Positions 1 to 7,318 of a stretch of 42,269 nucleotides of DNA are shown here, one piece after another. Below the pieces are notes generated by a model. It was not told the DNA's origin. It ran no database searches and saw only the letters and a list, made by a program, of their open reading frames with translations. How positions within the stretch are numbered: the stretch's first letter is position 1; every line of letters starts with the position of its first letter. The stretch covers positions 1 through 42,269 of the forward strand of contig CALRDH010000002.1 in the NCBI GenBank assembly GCA_943354835.1, written 5' to 3'. This DNA is from a candidate division WWE3 bacterium (GTDB taxonomy: Bacteria > Patescibacteriota > WWE3 > 2-01-FULL-39-13). The translations under genes were made by a program, and so were the position numbers.

Positions 1-35
1 TTTTTATATATTCCCGAAGAAATTCGTAATTCCAT
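1..35 (-). CDS. rsmD: Probable 16S rRNA (guanine966-N2)-methyltransferase RsmD, N-terminus only
   Basis: Partial gene cut by the window edge. The minus strand reads MELRISSGIYK from an ATG at 33-35, five bases after the recG stop. RsmD proteins start with a strand of the type M-R-I-I-S-G-x-Y-K, and rsmD often follows recG, so both sequence and position agree. RsmD methylates 16S rRNA at G966 using S-adenosylmethionine. Only eleven codons are visible, so the call is tentative. The gene would be co-transcribed with recG. Confidence 0.5.
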   Translation of the reverse strand, partial: MELRISSGIYK

Positions 36-40
36 AGTGC

Positions 41-2077
41 TTAATTATCATCTATATAAGTTATTCTATCAAGCTTTTCTGATATGGCCTTATGTTTTTT
101 TAAATCTTTGAATAAATCTACGGCAATGTTTTTAGTAGTTTTAACCATCTCTATATCTGAAATGTCAGCTATATTCATGTCTAAAAATCCGTGTTGATCT
201 GTTCCATAAATATTTCCTGGACCTCTTATTTGCATATCAATTTCTGCTAATTTGTTTCCGTTGTGAACATGTTTTAAATTATTTAATCTTTTTAGACTTT
301 CGTATGAGTTCGTTGATGGAATTAGTATGCAGTAACTTTGTGCGCCTCCCCTTCCTACTCTTCCTCTTAATTGATGAAGTGAAGCAAGACCAAATCTTTC
401 CGGAGTTTCAATCACGATTATATTTGCGTTTGGAATGTCCACCCCTACTTCAATGACTGGAGTTGTTACTAATATGTCTAGCTTTTTATTTGAGAACTCC
501 CCTATTACTTTGTCTTTATCTGCGTTTTTCATTTTGCCGTGAAGAAGTCCGACCTTGAATTCCTTAAAGAATTTTGTAACCTTTTCAAATTCGTCCATTG
601 CTGATTTTACGTTACTTAAGTTTTCAACCTCTGATTTTTCAATAAATGGACAGACAATAAAAACTTGTGTTTTTGATTCAATAATTTGATTTTTGATCCA
701 AGTATATGCTTCAAGTCTTTTTTTATCTTCAATTATCCACGTTTTTGATTCAAGTCTGCCTTTTGGAAGTTCATCAATCGTTGTTAGGTCCAAGTCCCCA
801 TAAAATGTTAATGCCATGCTTCTTGGAATTGGAGTTGCTGTCATTGTTAATAAATTTGGAACTTGTTTTTTTGTGTAAAAATCTACAAGTTTAGTTCTTT
901 GTTCAACACCGAATTTATGTTGTTCATCTATTATAATTAGTCCAATATTGTCCATCTTTTCTAAATTGTGAAGTATTGCATGAGTTCCGACATACAAAAC
1001 TGGAGCAATTGATTTCAATTCTTTTTCTATTCCGACTTTTTTTGAATTTCCGCCCGTGATTAATGTTATGTCTATATTTGGAAGCGCTTTTTGAAGAGAT
1101 TCATAGTGCTGTTTTGCCAATATTTGAGTTGGAGCTAAAAAGATTGTATTGAAGCTATTTTCGGCGGCGGCAAGTACACTTGCCGCCGCGACTACAGTTT
1201 TTCCACTTCCTACGTCTCCTTGTAAAAGTCTATTCATTGGAACTTTTCTTGATAGATCCGAAAGTATTTCATCTATCGCTTTCTGTTGTGAATTTGTTAA
1301 TTCAAATGGCAATGATTTTTTAAATTCCTGCAAATCCTCCTTTTCTATTTTTATTTGATGACTATTTGTTTTTTTCTCCCAAGCTTTTCTAAGTTTAATT
1401 CCTCTTAAGTGCAAAAAAATCATTTCTTCAAATGAAAGGGTCTTTTTTGCAAGCATTGTATCTTCTATGTCTTTTGGGAAATGAATATTTTGAAAAGCAA
1501 ATTTGCGATCCGCAAGTTTATTATTTGAAATTATTTCAGAAGTTAGTAAATCTAGAATATTTGTTTTTTCTAATGCTACATTTATTTTGTTTCTTAGCCA
1601 TTTTGTTGAAAGGCCTTCTGTAACACTATAAATTGGAACTAGGCCTGTTGTATGAATAGCTTTGCCTTCTTTTAATACTTCCCATTGTGGAGATATAAAT
1701 TGTTTTACCTTTCCAGTTACTTTTGTATCTAATTTCCCAGAAACATTTATGACTGTTCCTTCAGGTAGAGAATTTTTTATATAATGTTGATTAAACCAAA
1801 TCAAATTTAACTTCCCTGTTTCATCGGAAATTAGGGCTTTTGTGATTTTCTTCCTATTTCGTGTAAAAATATTATCTATTTTTAGAACAGCTCCAGTAAC
1901 AGTTGTTTCTTCTCCGGGTTTTAAATCTGAAATTTTTTGAATATTTGATTTATCTTCGTACCTATATGGGATATGAGTTAAAAGATCCTCAATAGTTTTA
2001 ATGCCAATTCCGTTAAGAAGCCTTGAATACTTAATTCCGACTCCATCAAGCTCTGAAATCTTGTCGTATATTTCCAT
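41..2077 (-). CDS. recG: ATP-dependent DNA helicase RecG
   Basis: RecG remodels stalled replication forks and branched recombination intermediates in the cytoplasm. At 678 residues it has the family's usual length. An N-terminal wedge/OB-fold region (about 55-150) precedes the superfamily 2 motor: Walker A GDVGSGKT near residue 285, the DEQH box in DEQHKFGVEQR, and the motif VI region QLRGRVGRGG. The gene follows tyrS and a 37-codon ORF on the same strand and precedes probable rsmD. A perfect GC-rich inverted repeat lies just after Walker A and encodes an alanine-rich stretch. I saw no Shine-Dalgarno sequence before the ATG, so coupling to the small upstream ORF is possible. Confidence 0.97.
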   Translation of the reverse strand: MEIYDKISELDGVGIKYSRLLNGIGIKTIEDLLTHIPYRYEDKSNIQKISDLKPGEETTVTGAVLKIDNIFTRNRKKITKALISDETGKLNLIWFNQHYIKNSLPEGTVINVSGKLDTKVTGKVKQFISPQWEVLKEGKAIHTTGLVPIYSVTEGLSTKWLRNKINVALEKTNILDLLTSEIISNNKLADRKFAFQNIHFPKDIEDTMLAKKTLSFEEMIFLHLRGIKLRKAWEKKTNSHQIKIEKEDLQEFKKSLPFELTNSQQKAIDEILSDLSRKVPMNRLLQGDVGSGKTVVAAASVLAAAENSFNTIFLAPTQILAKQHYESLQKALPNIDITLITGGNSKKVGIEKELKSIAPVLYVGTHAILHNLEKMDNIGLIIIDEQHKFGVEQRTKLVDFYTKKQVPNLLTMTATPIPRSMALTFYGDLDLTTIDELPKGRLESKTWIIEDKKRLEAYTWIKNQIIESKTQVFIVCPFIEKSEVENLSNVKSAMDEFEKVTKFFKEFKVGLLHGKMKNADKDKVIGEFSNKKLDILVTTPVIEVGVDIPNANIIVIETPERFGLASLHQLRGRVGRGGAQSYCILIPSTNSYESLKRLNNLKHVHNGNKLAEIDMQIRGPGNIYGTDQHGFLDMNIADISDIEMVKTTKNIAVDLFKDLKKHKAISEKLDRITYIDDN
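1164..1189. repeat. GC-rich perfect inverted repeat inside recG
   Basis: Arms GCGGCGGCAAGT (1164-1175) and ACTTGCCGCCGC (1178-1189) are exact complements around a 2-base loop. It lies in frame within the RecG motor domain and encodes alanines and a short linker, with no visible extra protein length. Its base composition stands out against the AT-rich gene. Confidence 0.9.
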
Positions 2078-2082
2078 ACCAA

Positions 2083-2196
2083 CTAACTTAACATGAATGG
2101 CAACAAAGTCGATAAAACCATTGCCAATGTAACAAGCAAAATAACAATGCTCTTCATTGTTTTACTGTGTTTGTGAAAAAATAATCTAAGATTCAT
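2083..2196 (-). CDS. Small single-pass membrane peptide (37 aa)
   Basis: A 37-codon ORF between tyrS and recG, with its ATG one base after the tyrS stop. The product begins with a basic, aromatic segment (MNLRLFFHKHSKTMK) followed by one hydrophobic helix, roughly residues 16-35, and ends in MLS. The tight spacing suggests translation coupled to tyrS, and the composition is typical of real small membrane proteins. No family is recognised. It could be a chance ORF, but it fills the whole tyrS-recG gap except two short spacers, which favours a real gene. Confidence 0.5.
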   Translation of the reverse strand: MNLRLFFHKHSKTMKSIVILLVTLAMVLSTLLPFMLS

Positions 2197-2197
2197 T

Positions 2198-3394
2198 TTA
2201 TATAAGTATAATTCTATAAAAATTTCGTTTTCCAACTTTTAATATTGATTGATCTTTTAGGTCTATTATTTTATTTGGATCTTTGATAACTTCCTCGTTA
2301 ATTGAAACGCCACCTTGAGTTATTAGCCTGTGCGCTTCTTTATTTGAAGTTGAATTATTTGCTCCTGCTACGATTTGTGACAATGTTTGTCCTTTCTTGC
2401 ACGAGTATTCAATCATCTCGGACGGAGCTTCTTTATTTTGAACTAAGTTCTTGAAATTAGTTTCTGCTTCGTTTGCAGCATCTTTTGAATGATAGAAAGT
2501 TACAATTTCTCTTGCTAGTAATTTTTTGAATTCCATAGGATTTGCACCGTTTTTCATTTCGATCTCAATTTCTTTAACTTTATCCATTGGAATACGAGTC
2601 GCTAATTCCAAATATTCTATGATTATTGTATCTACGATAGACATTATTTTTCCATACATGTCGTTTGGGTTATCCATAATAGGAATAAAGTTTTTAAGGC
2701 TTTTTCCCATTGGTCTGCCATCATTTCCAGTTAAAAGTCTCATTACAATAGCGCTTTGAGGCTTGAGGCCGAAAACTGGCATCAGTTTTCGGCCGGCCAA
2801 CAAATTAAATGTTTGGTCGGTTCCACCAAATTCAACATCACAATTTAAAGCAACTGAGTCATATCCTTGCATAAGTGGGTATAAAAATTCATCAAGCCCG
2901 ATTGGTTTATTCTCTTTATATCGAAGCATAAAAGTTTCTCTGTCTAGCATTTGTTGCAGTGTAAACTCCTTCGAAAGATTTATGACATCATTAAAGTTAA
3001 GATCTTTTAGCCATTCCGAATTATGTCTTATCTCCGTTGATTCTTCAAAAACAGTTTTGAAAAATTGTTCTTTGTATGATCTCTCGTTTTCGGAAATTTC
3101 ACTGATTGAAGTTTCTTTTCTCATATCAACCTTATCAGAGTGGTCTCCGACAAGTGTTGTGAAATCTCCTATTATAAGAGTTACCCTATGGCCAAGTTCT
3201 TGAAAATCTCTCATTTTTCTATGAACTACGCTATGTCCAAGTGTTAGAAGTGGACCTGTTACATCTGTGCCAAGTTTTAAGTGAAGTTGTTTCCCTGATA
3301 ATAATTTTTCTCGCAACTCATCTTTTGTATAAACAGTGTGAACTCCCCTTGTTAAAATTTCTTCTATTTTTTGAGGATCAGTATTAATTTGCAT
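2198..3394 (-). CDS. tyrS: Tyrosyl-tRNA synthetase
   Basis: Class I enzyme that charges tRNA-Tyr with tyrosine using ATP. From the chosen start it is 398 residues. The HIGH-equivalent is TLGHS (residues 51-55), the tyrosine-binding segment includes QGYDSVALNCDVEFGGTDQ, and the KMSKS-equivalent is PMGKS near residue 225. A C-terminal S4 RNA-binding domain covers about 335-398. An in-frame ATG five codons upstream (3409) exists. I prefer 3394 because TACAAT lies exactly six bases before it, the same arrangement as at many other genes here. First gene of a tyrS / small ORF / recG / rsmD unit. Confidence 0.96.
   Translation of the reverse strand: MQINTDPQKIEEILTRGVHTVYTKDELREKLLSGKQLHLKLGTDVTGPLLTLGHSVVHRKMRDFQELGHRVTLIIGDFTTLVGDHSDKVDMRKETSISEISENERSYKEQFFKTVFEESTEIRHNSEWLKDLNFNDVINLSKEFTLQQMLDRETFMLRYKENKPIGLDEFLYPLMQGYDSVALNCDVEFGGTDQTFNLLAGRKLMPVFGLKPQSAIVMRLLTGNDGRPMGKSLKNFIPIMDNPNDMYGKIMSIVDTIIIEYLELATRIPMDKVKEIEIEMKNGANPMEFKKLLAREIVTFYHSKDAANEAETNFKNLVQNKEAPSEMIEYSCKKGQTLSQIVAGANNSTSNKEAHRLITQGGVSINEEVIKDPNKIIDLKDQSILKVGKRNFYRIILI
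2767..2794. repeat. Perfect inverted repeat inside tyrS
   Basis: Arms GGCCGAAAACTG (2767-2778) and CAGTTTTCGGCC (2783-2794) are exact complements with a 4-base loop. It encodes part of the loop after GGTDQTFNLLAGR, with normal protein length. It belongs to a set of similar hairpins inside recG, dinB, eno and ppsA. Confidence 0.9.
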
Positions 3395-3400
3395 AAAGTA

Positions 3401-3406
3401 ATTGTA
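3401..3406 (-). promoter_or_regulatory. -10 box of tyrS (leaderless type)
   Basis: On the minus strand TACAAT is followed by six bases and then the ATG at 3394, which places transcription start at or next to the start codon. Confidence 0.5.
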
Positions 3407-3488
3407 CATTATGCAAATCTCTGCGCAATTGATGGTAGCAAATATCCTCTAGGCAAAAAAATTTTAATAAGCTAGTATTGGAATAATA

Positions 3489-4388
3489 ATGGATCGAAAA
3501 ATCTTAAATCACTATCTTGAATTTAGCCAATACACTAACCCAGGTTTATACAAAGAGCTTTTACGAAAAAGTTTGCCTGATGATGTTAAAGAAATCGGAT
3601 TGCTTGTCCGTAAGCAACTTATTCATCGGATGACACTCAAAAATGGTAATGCTGGTTCAAATTTGGATTTACGATATGGCGATGTAGCCAAGATCCCTTG
3701 GTACAGACAACCAGAGGATGATATTTTCATTACAGCAGTAGCAATGTTGGCGGAACTTTACAGACGAGATCAAAGAGGACTTGTATTAGATAGAAAAGCT
3801 GAAGATAAATTAGTTTTAACCTGTAGGTTCACTTCGATACTAATGGCTTCTTTATTGAAGATAAAAGGGATTCCTGCTCGTGTTCGATCTGGATTCGTCC
3901 CATATTTTAATGTTGAAGGATTACCTGAAGGGAAAAGTGATGACCATTGGATTAATCAATACTGGAATGAAAAAGAACAGAGGTGGATTACTATAGATGT
4001 AGATGGAAGCTTGGAAGGATATTTGAAATTTGATCCGTATGATATTCCTGATGGAACGTTCGATTTTGCGCCTGACGCATGGTTATTTGTTAGAAGTGGA
4101 AAGCTTCCAGGTGAACATTTTTGGAATGCTGGAGGAAATGGTGGTTTAATAGCAATTGCTTGGGAACTTTTTTATGATTTTCATTGTTTGATGAATGATG
4201 AGATTATTTACATGCATACTCCTGAAATTACAAACTTTGGTAAATTTGAACATCTGTCGGAAAATCAACTCGTTGAGATTGATAACCTAGCGAGGTTGAT
4301 GCAAAACCCAGATTTAAATTTTAATGAATTACAAGAAATATGGGAAAGCAAAAAAGAATTCAGACTTTTGAAAGGTGCATTGTTGTAA
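3489..4388 (+). CDS. Transglutaminase-like cysteine-family protein
   Basis: 299 residues with a transglutaminase-like core. The candidate catalytic triad is Cys112 (TCRFTSILMA), His153 (DDHWINQYW) and Asp170 or Asp172 (WITIDVDG), in the usual order and spacing. The segment LKIKGIPARVRSGF after the cysteine is typical of the fold. Family members act as peptidases, amidases or cross-linking enzymes; the substrate cannot be predicted. No signal peptide is visible, so the protein is probably cytoplasmic. It stands alone, divergent from tyrS and followed by dinD copy 1, which has its own promoter. A TAGTAT box lies ten bases before the ATG. Confidence 0.8.
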   Translation: MDRKILNHYLEFSQYTNPGLYKELLRKSLPDDVKEIGLLVRKQLIHRMTLKNGNAGSNLDLRYGDVAKIPWYRQPEDDIFITAVAMLAELYRRDQRGLVLDRKAEDKLVLTCRFTSILMASLLKIKGIPARVRSGFVPYFNVEGLPEGKSDDHWINQYWNEKEQRWITIDVDGSLEGYLKFDPYDIPDGTFDFAPDAWLFVRSGKLPGEHFWNAGGNGGLIAIAWELFYDFHCLMNDEIIYMHTPEITNFGKFEHLSENQLVEIDNLARLMQNPDLNFNELQEIWESKKEFRLLKGALL

Positions 4389-4465
4389 GTTTGATGTGTG
4401 AAAAAATAGACCTATATATCGAAAGATCTTAGTTTTTAACAGTTTTTTTGTAACCAGCTAGGAGA

Positions 4466-4471
4466 TATAAT
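4466..4471 (+). promoter_or_regulatory. -10 box of dinD copy 1
   Basis: Consensus TATAAT, eight bases before the ATG at 4480. The segment TATAATAGGTAC resembles the start region of dinD copy 3 (TATAATACAGTAC). No good -35 hexamer is visible 17 bases upstream, which would fit a regulated promoter. Confidence 0.55.
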
Positions 4472-4479
4472 AGGTACAT

Positions 4480-5310
4480 ATGAAAAAAGAAAATTCTATA
4501 ATTTTATTTAATCAAAAAGAGGTCCGTCGTGTGTGGGACGATGAAAAAGAGTTGTGGTATTTTTCGGTGGTGGATGTGATCGGGGTTTTAACTGATTCCA
4601 CAATACCAAAACGATATTGGAGTGACTTAAAAATTAAATTAAAAAACGAAGGCAGTGAGGTGTACGAGAAAATCGTACAACTGAAATTTAAAGCCTTAGA
4701 TGGAAAATATTACTCTACAGATTGTTTCTCTACCGAAGATATTCTCCGCGTTATCCAATCCATCCCTTCTCCAAATGCTGAACCGTTTAAATTATGGCTT
4801 GCGAAAGTTGGATATGAGCGAATTGAAGAAACAGAAGATCCAGAACTCGCTTTTGACCGGGCCATGAAAACGTATTTGCAAAAAGGATATTCGAAAGAAT
4901 GGATAAATCAAAGACTTAAAAGTATTGAAGTACGCAAAGAATTAACTGATGAATGGCAGGAACGTGGAGTCAAAGAAGGTTTGGAGTATGCAATATTAAC
5001 TGATGAAATTACAAAAGCATGGGCTGATAGAACTGTGAAAGATTACAAAAAGCTAAAAGGTCTAAAAAAAGAAAATCTACGAGATAACATGACAAATTTA
5101 GAATTAGTTCTTAACATGTTGGCAGAAGTATCCACTACAGAAATTTCAAAAAAACAAAAACCAGTCGGCTTTTCTAAAAATAAAGAAGTCGCGCGTAAAG
5201 GCGGAACTGTTGCAAAAAAAGCTAGATTAGAAATAGAAAAACAAACTGGTGTGAGCGTAATTTCCGATAAAAATGCAGAAAGACTGGCGGATAGTAAAAA
5301 GTTAGTTTAG
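4480..5310 (+). CDS. dinD: DNA-damage-inducible protein D family (BRO-N), copy 1
   Basis: 276 residues, close to the length of E. coli DinD. The N-terminus (about 6-110) is a BRO-N type DNA-binding domain, recognisable from VRRVWDDEKELWYFSVVDVIGVL and IQSIPSPNAEPFKLWLAKVGYER (given here as short blocks of the domain). The C-terminal half is helical and charged, with NLRDNMTNLELVLNMLAE and a GGTVAKKARLE segment. E. coli DinD is SOS-induced and acts on RecA filaments; that role here is inferred. It is very similar to copy 2 from the BRO-N core onward. An inverted repeat lies at codons 61-67. The gene overlaps the convergent rdgB-like gene by nine bases. Confidence 0.85.
   Translation: MKKENSIILFNQKEVRRVWDDEKELWYFSVVDVIGVLTDSTIPKRYWSDLKIKLKNEGSEVYEKIVQLKFKALDGKYYSTDCFSTEDILRVIQSIPSPNAEPFKLWLAKVGYERIEETEDPELAFDRAMKTYLQKGYSKEWINQRLKSIEVRKELTDEWQERGVKEGLEYAILTDEITKAWADRTVKDYKKLKGLKKENLRDNMTNLELVLNMLAEVSTTEISKKQKPVGFSKNKEVARKGGTVAKKARLEIEKQTGVSVISDKNAERLADSKKLV
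4661..4679. repeat. Inverted repeat in dinD copy 1, centred on codon 64
   Basis: Arms TGTACGA (4661-4667) and TCGTACA (4673-4679) around the centre at 4670, the middle base of codon 64. That codon is ten residues before the Asp of the conserved DGK. The same homologous base is the centre of unrelated palindromes in dinD copies 2 and 3. Confidence 0.85.
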
Positions 5311-5853
5311 TTCCTTTAGGTATTTATTTAGTTTTATTAGTGCTGATTTCCTTGGGCTTGTTTCATCGTAGTCATTTTCTGTCATTTCCGCTCTTGTTTG
5401 AGTATATCCATTTGGTATAAATATAGCATCCCAACCAAAGCCTCCGCTTCCTTTTGGCTTTTCAGCTATTGTTCCCTTTATTGTGCCAATAAATATCTCC
5501 ATATTTTTCCCGTCAAAATATCCGATAGCTACTTCCGCAATTGCGGATTTGTCGGCTAAGATTGAAGTCATTTTCGTAATTCCATCATTCCCTATTTCTT
5601 GTATGAAGAACTTTATGAATGGTCCAGGGAGTTTACCTAGTGACCTTATACTAAGTGATACATCATCAACTATTACTGGCCCATTTACAATCTTATAGGC
5701 TTCAGAAACTTTATGTTTAATAATCTCTGATAAATCGAGTGACTGAATTTCTTCCAAGTCTATTTTTGTATTGGAGATATCAATTCCTAAATATTTACTT
5801 AGTTGTTCTGCTTTTCCTGGATTTCCAGTAATAAATGTTATTTTCTTATCCAT
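5302..5853 (-). CDS. rdgB: Non-canonical purine NTP pyrophosphatase (RdgB/HAM1/ITPA family)
   Basis: Hydrolyses dITP, XTP and related damaged nucleotides to monophosphates, keeping them out of DNA. The 183-residue protein opens with the substrate loop FITGNPGKAEQL (7-18), has the acidic pair in VIVDDVSLSI (61-69) and the signature GGFGWDAIFIP. The segment LPGPFIKFF resembles eukaryotic/archaeal ITPA more than E. coli RdgB. The final base-recognition motif reads SPRKSALIKL, where the family usually has S-H/F-R-x-x-A. It follows the glycosidase-like gene by 21 bases at the end of the mutL group, consistent with mutation avoidance. Confidence 0.9.
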   Translation of the reverse strand: MDKKITFITGNPGKAEQLSKYLGIDISNTKIDLEEIQSLDLSEIIKHKVSEAYKIVNGPVIVDDVSLSIRSLGKLPGPFIKFFIQEIGNDGITKMTSILADKSAIAEVAIGYFDGKNMEIFIGTIKGTIAEKPKGSGGFGWDAIFIPNGYTQTRAEMTENDYDETSPRKSALIKLNKYLKELN

Positions 5854-5874
5854 AGTGTTAATAATTGTAACAAA

Positions 5875-7065
5875 TCACTCGCATTTAAATTCTTTTGATT
5901 TGTAGTATGAAACGATTTGAGGTTTTCCTTCTACCTTTTTTATGCTTTTTATTGCTGTGAATTGAGGATATGGCGAGTTGTTTTTTGTTACCCATGAAAA
6001 GTTATCAAATGGAGAATCATATCTTATTGTAAATGGTGTTACTGCCATTATGCGATCATCCGGAAGCCAGACATTTTCAAATGTATATTTTATATTATCG
6101 GCAACTTGGTATTGATTGAACGTATATTTTGTTTTATTGTTTGGATCTTCAGATTCTTTGTGTGCCCAACCTGTTTCAGTTATAAATATTGGCAAATCCT
6201 TAACGCCAAAATGAGTCGCTAATAAAGAAAGTTCCCACTCGTAGGCACGAATGCTATCTCGTCCATATCCGTTTTTACTTCCAGAAAAATTAGGTTGAGG
6301 ATATGGATGCGACGCCCAACCATCAAGCATTTTAAAAATACCAGGGATTTTTTTATTCATTCTGATCAAATAAGTTTCTTCGTCTAAAACATCCCTGCCT
6401 GTTCTTGCTGATGCATTAAACGCTCCATTCAGAATAAAAAAATCCTCATTATGTTTCTTAAATTCTTTAATTGTTTTTTCTAAAACTTCAGCATAACCTT
6501 CTGGATCGACTTTCCCTTTCCAAAATTTAGCATCATTAGTTTCATTGTATGCAGAAATATATCTTTCTTTGATAGGCCATTTTAACGAGTTCAAAAATTG
6601 AGCCGATTTCTCTATTTGCTTATCGGTTTTTTCACTATTAAGATCAAGATCCCAAAGTTGAATGATTGGTATAAGATGAAGCCCTGCAAGCCTATCGAAT
6701 AAAGTATTCCATCTTGATTCGTCATAATCTTTTACATTATATGGAATTAAAACGTATCCCCAGTCACCGCCATTTGAATTTGCCATTTCGCTTGCAAGTT
6801 CAGAAAACTCTGCAACTTCAGCATAAATATATAAACCAACTTTATTATTTTTAACTTTGCCATCTTTATCGAATTCTTTTTCTTGAGGACTTAGAACTTG
6901 AACATACTGGCAAACGATTTCCTTATTTGGATCTTTTGGTACCGCTGGAACATAACTTTCTGGCTTTGTTACTGATGACCTAGATAATCCTCTAATCTTC
7001 CATATATCGTTTATTAGTATGGCGCAAAATATTAATATTGCTGCTGATATGATAATTTTTTTCAC
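5875..7065 (-). CDS. Membrane-anchored or secreted clan GH-A glycosidase-like protein
   Basis: 396 residues starting with GTG, two bases after the stop of the upstream gene. An N-terminal hydrophobic segment (about 3-19, IIISAAILIFCAILIND) is a signal anchor, so the body lies outside the cytoplasm. The rest looks like a (beta/alpha)8 barrel: YISAYNETND carries the Asn-Glu pair typical of the GH-A acid/base and FITETGWAH the nucleophile glutamate. WASHPYPQPN and Trp-rich strands fit a carbohydrate-binding cleft. The exact family (GH5, GH39, GH53 or other) and the substrate are unknown. Its place in a mutL operon is unexpected. Confidence 0.65.
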   Translation of the reverse strand: MKKIIISAAILIFCAILINDIWKIRGLSRSSVTKPESYVPAVPKDPNKEIVCQYVQVLSPQEKEFDKDGKVKNNKVGLYIYAEVAEFSELASEMANSNGGDWGYVLIPYNVKDYDESRWNTLFDRLAGLHLIPIIQLWDLDLNSEKTDKQIEKSAQFLNSLKWPIKERYISAYNETNDAKFWKGKVDPEGYAEVLEKTIKEFKKHNEDFFILNGAFNASARTGRDVLDEETYLIRMNKKIPGIFKMLDGWASHPYPQPNFSGSKNGYGRDSIRAYEWELSLLATHFGVKDLPIFITETGWAHKESEDPNNKTKYTFNQYQVADNIKYTFENVWLPDDRIMAVTPFTIRYDSPFDNFSWVTKNNSPYPQFTAIKSIKKVEGKPQIVSYYKSKEFKCE

Positions 7066-7067
7066 GA

Positions 7068-7316
7068 TTATAGTTGAAGTGAGTTTTGAACGACAAAATC
7101 CGTTATTTGAGAAATAAAACCGCCTATGATTGGGACATATTCAAGTTGCGAAAGGATCCATAAAAAAATAGTTAATATTAATGTTGCGCCAAGAATTCCA
7201 CCAAACCCAGATGCCATACCTCTTAAAAATGAATATCTTAAACTCACGCTTTTAGACATTATCTTATTTAATTTATTTATTGAATTTATCAATTCTTGTG
7301 TTTGATTTTCTGCCAT
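7068..7316 (-). CDS. DUF5665-like small membrane protein
   Basis: 82 residues: a short amphipathic N-terminal helix with Asn and Lys, then SLRYSFLRGMASGFGGILGA leading into one strongly hydrophobic segment (about 38-57), then LEYVPIIGGFISQITDFVV. This layout (basic arginine turn, glycine-rich helix, PIIG-F) matches DUF5665. Function unknown. It lies two bases from mutL upstream and two bases from the glycosidase-like gene downstream, so it is probably translated from the same mRNA. Confidence 0.7.
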   Translation of the reverse strand: MAENQTQELINSINKLNKIMSKSVSLRYSFLRGMASGFGGILGATLILTIFLWILSQLEYVPIIGGFISQITDFVVQNSLQL

Positions 7317-7318
7317 TT

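Noticed and set aside
2763-3203. 146-codon open frame antisense to tyrS
   Set aside because: It lies wholly within a clear tyrosyl-tRNA synthetase and has no family features.
5534-5547. 14-base palindrome TCCGCAATTGCGGA in the rdgB-like gene as another intragenic hairpin
   Set aside because: It has no loop and is short enough to be chance in this composition, unlike the 11- to 14-base arms listed.
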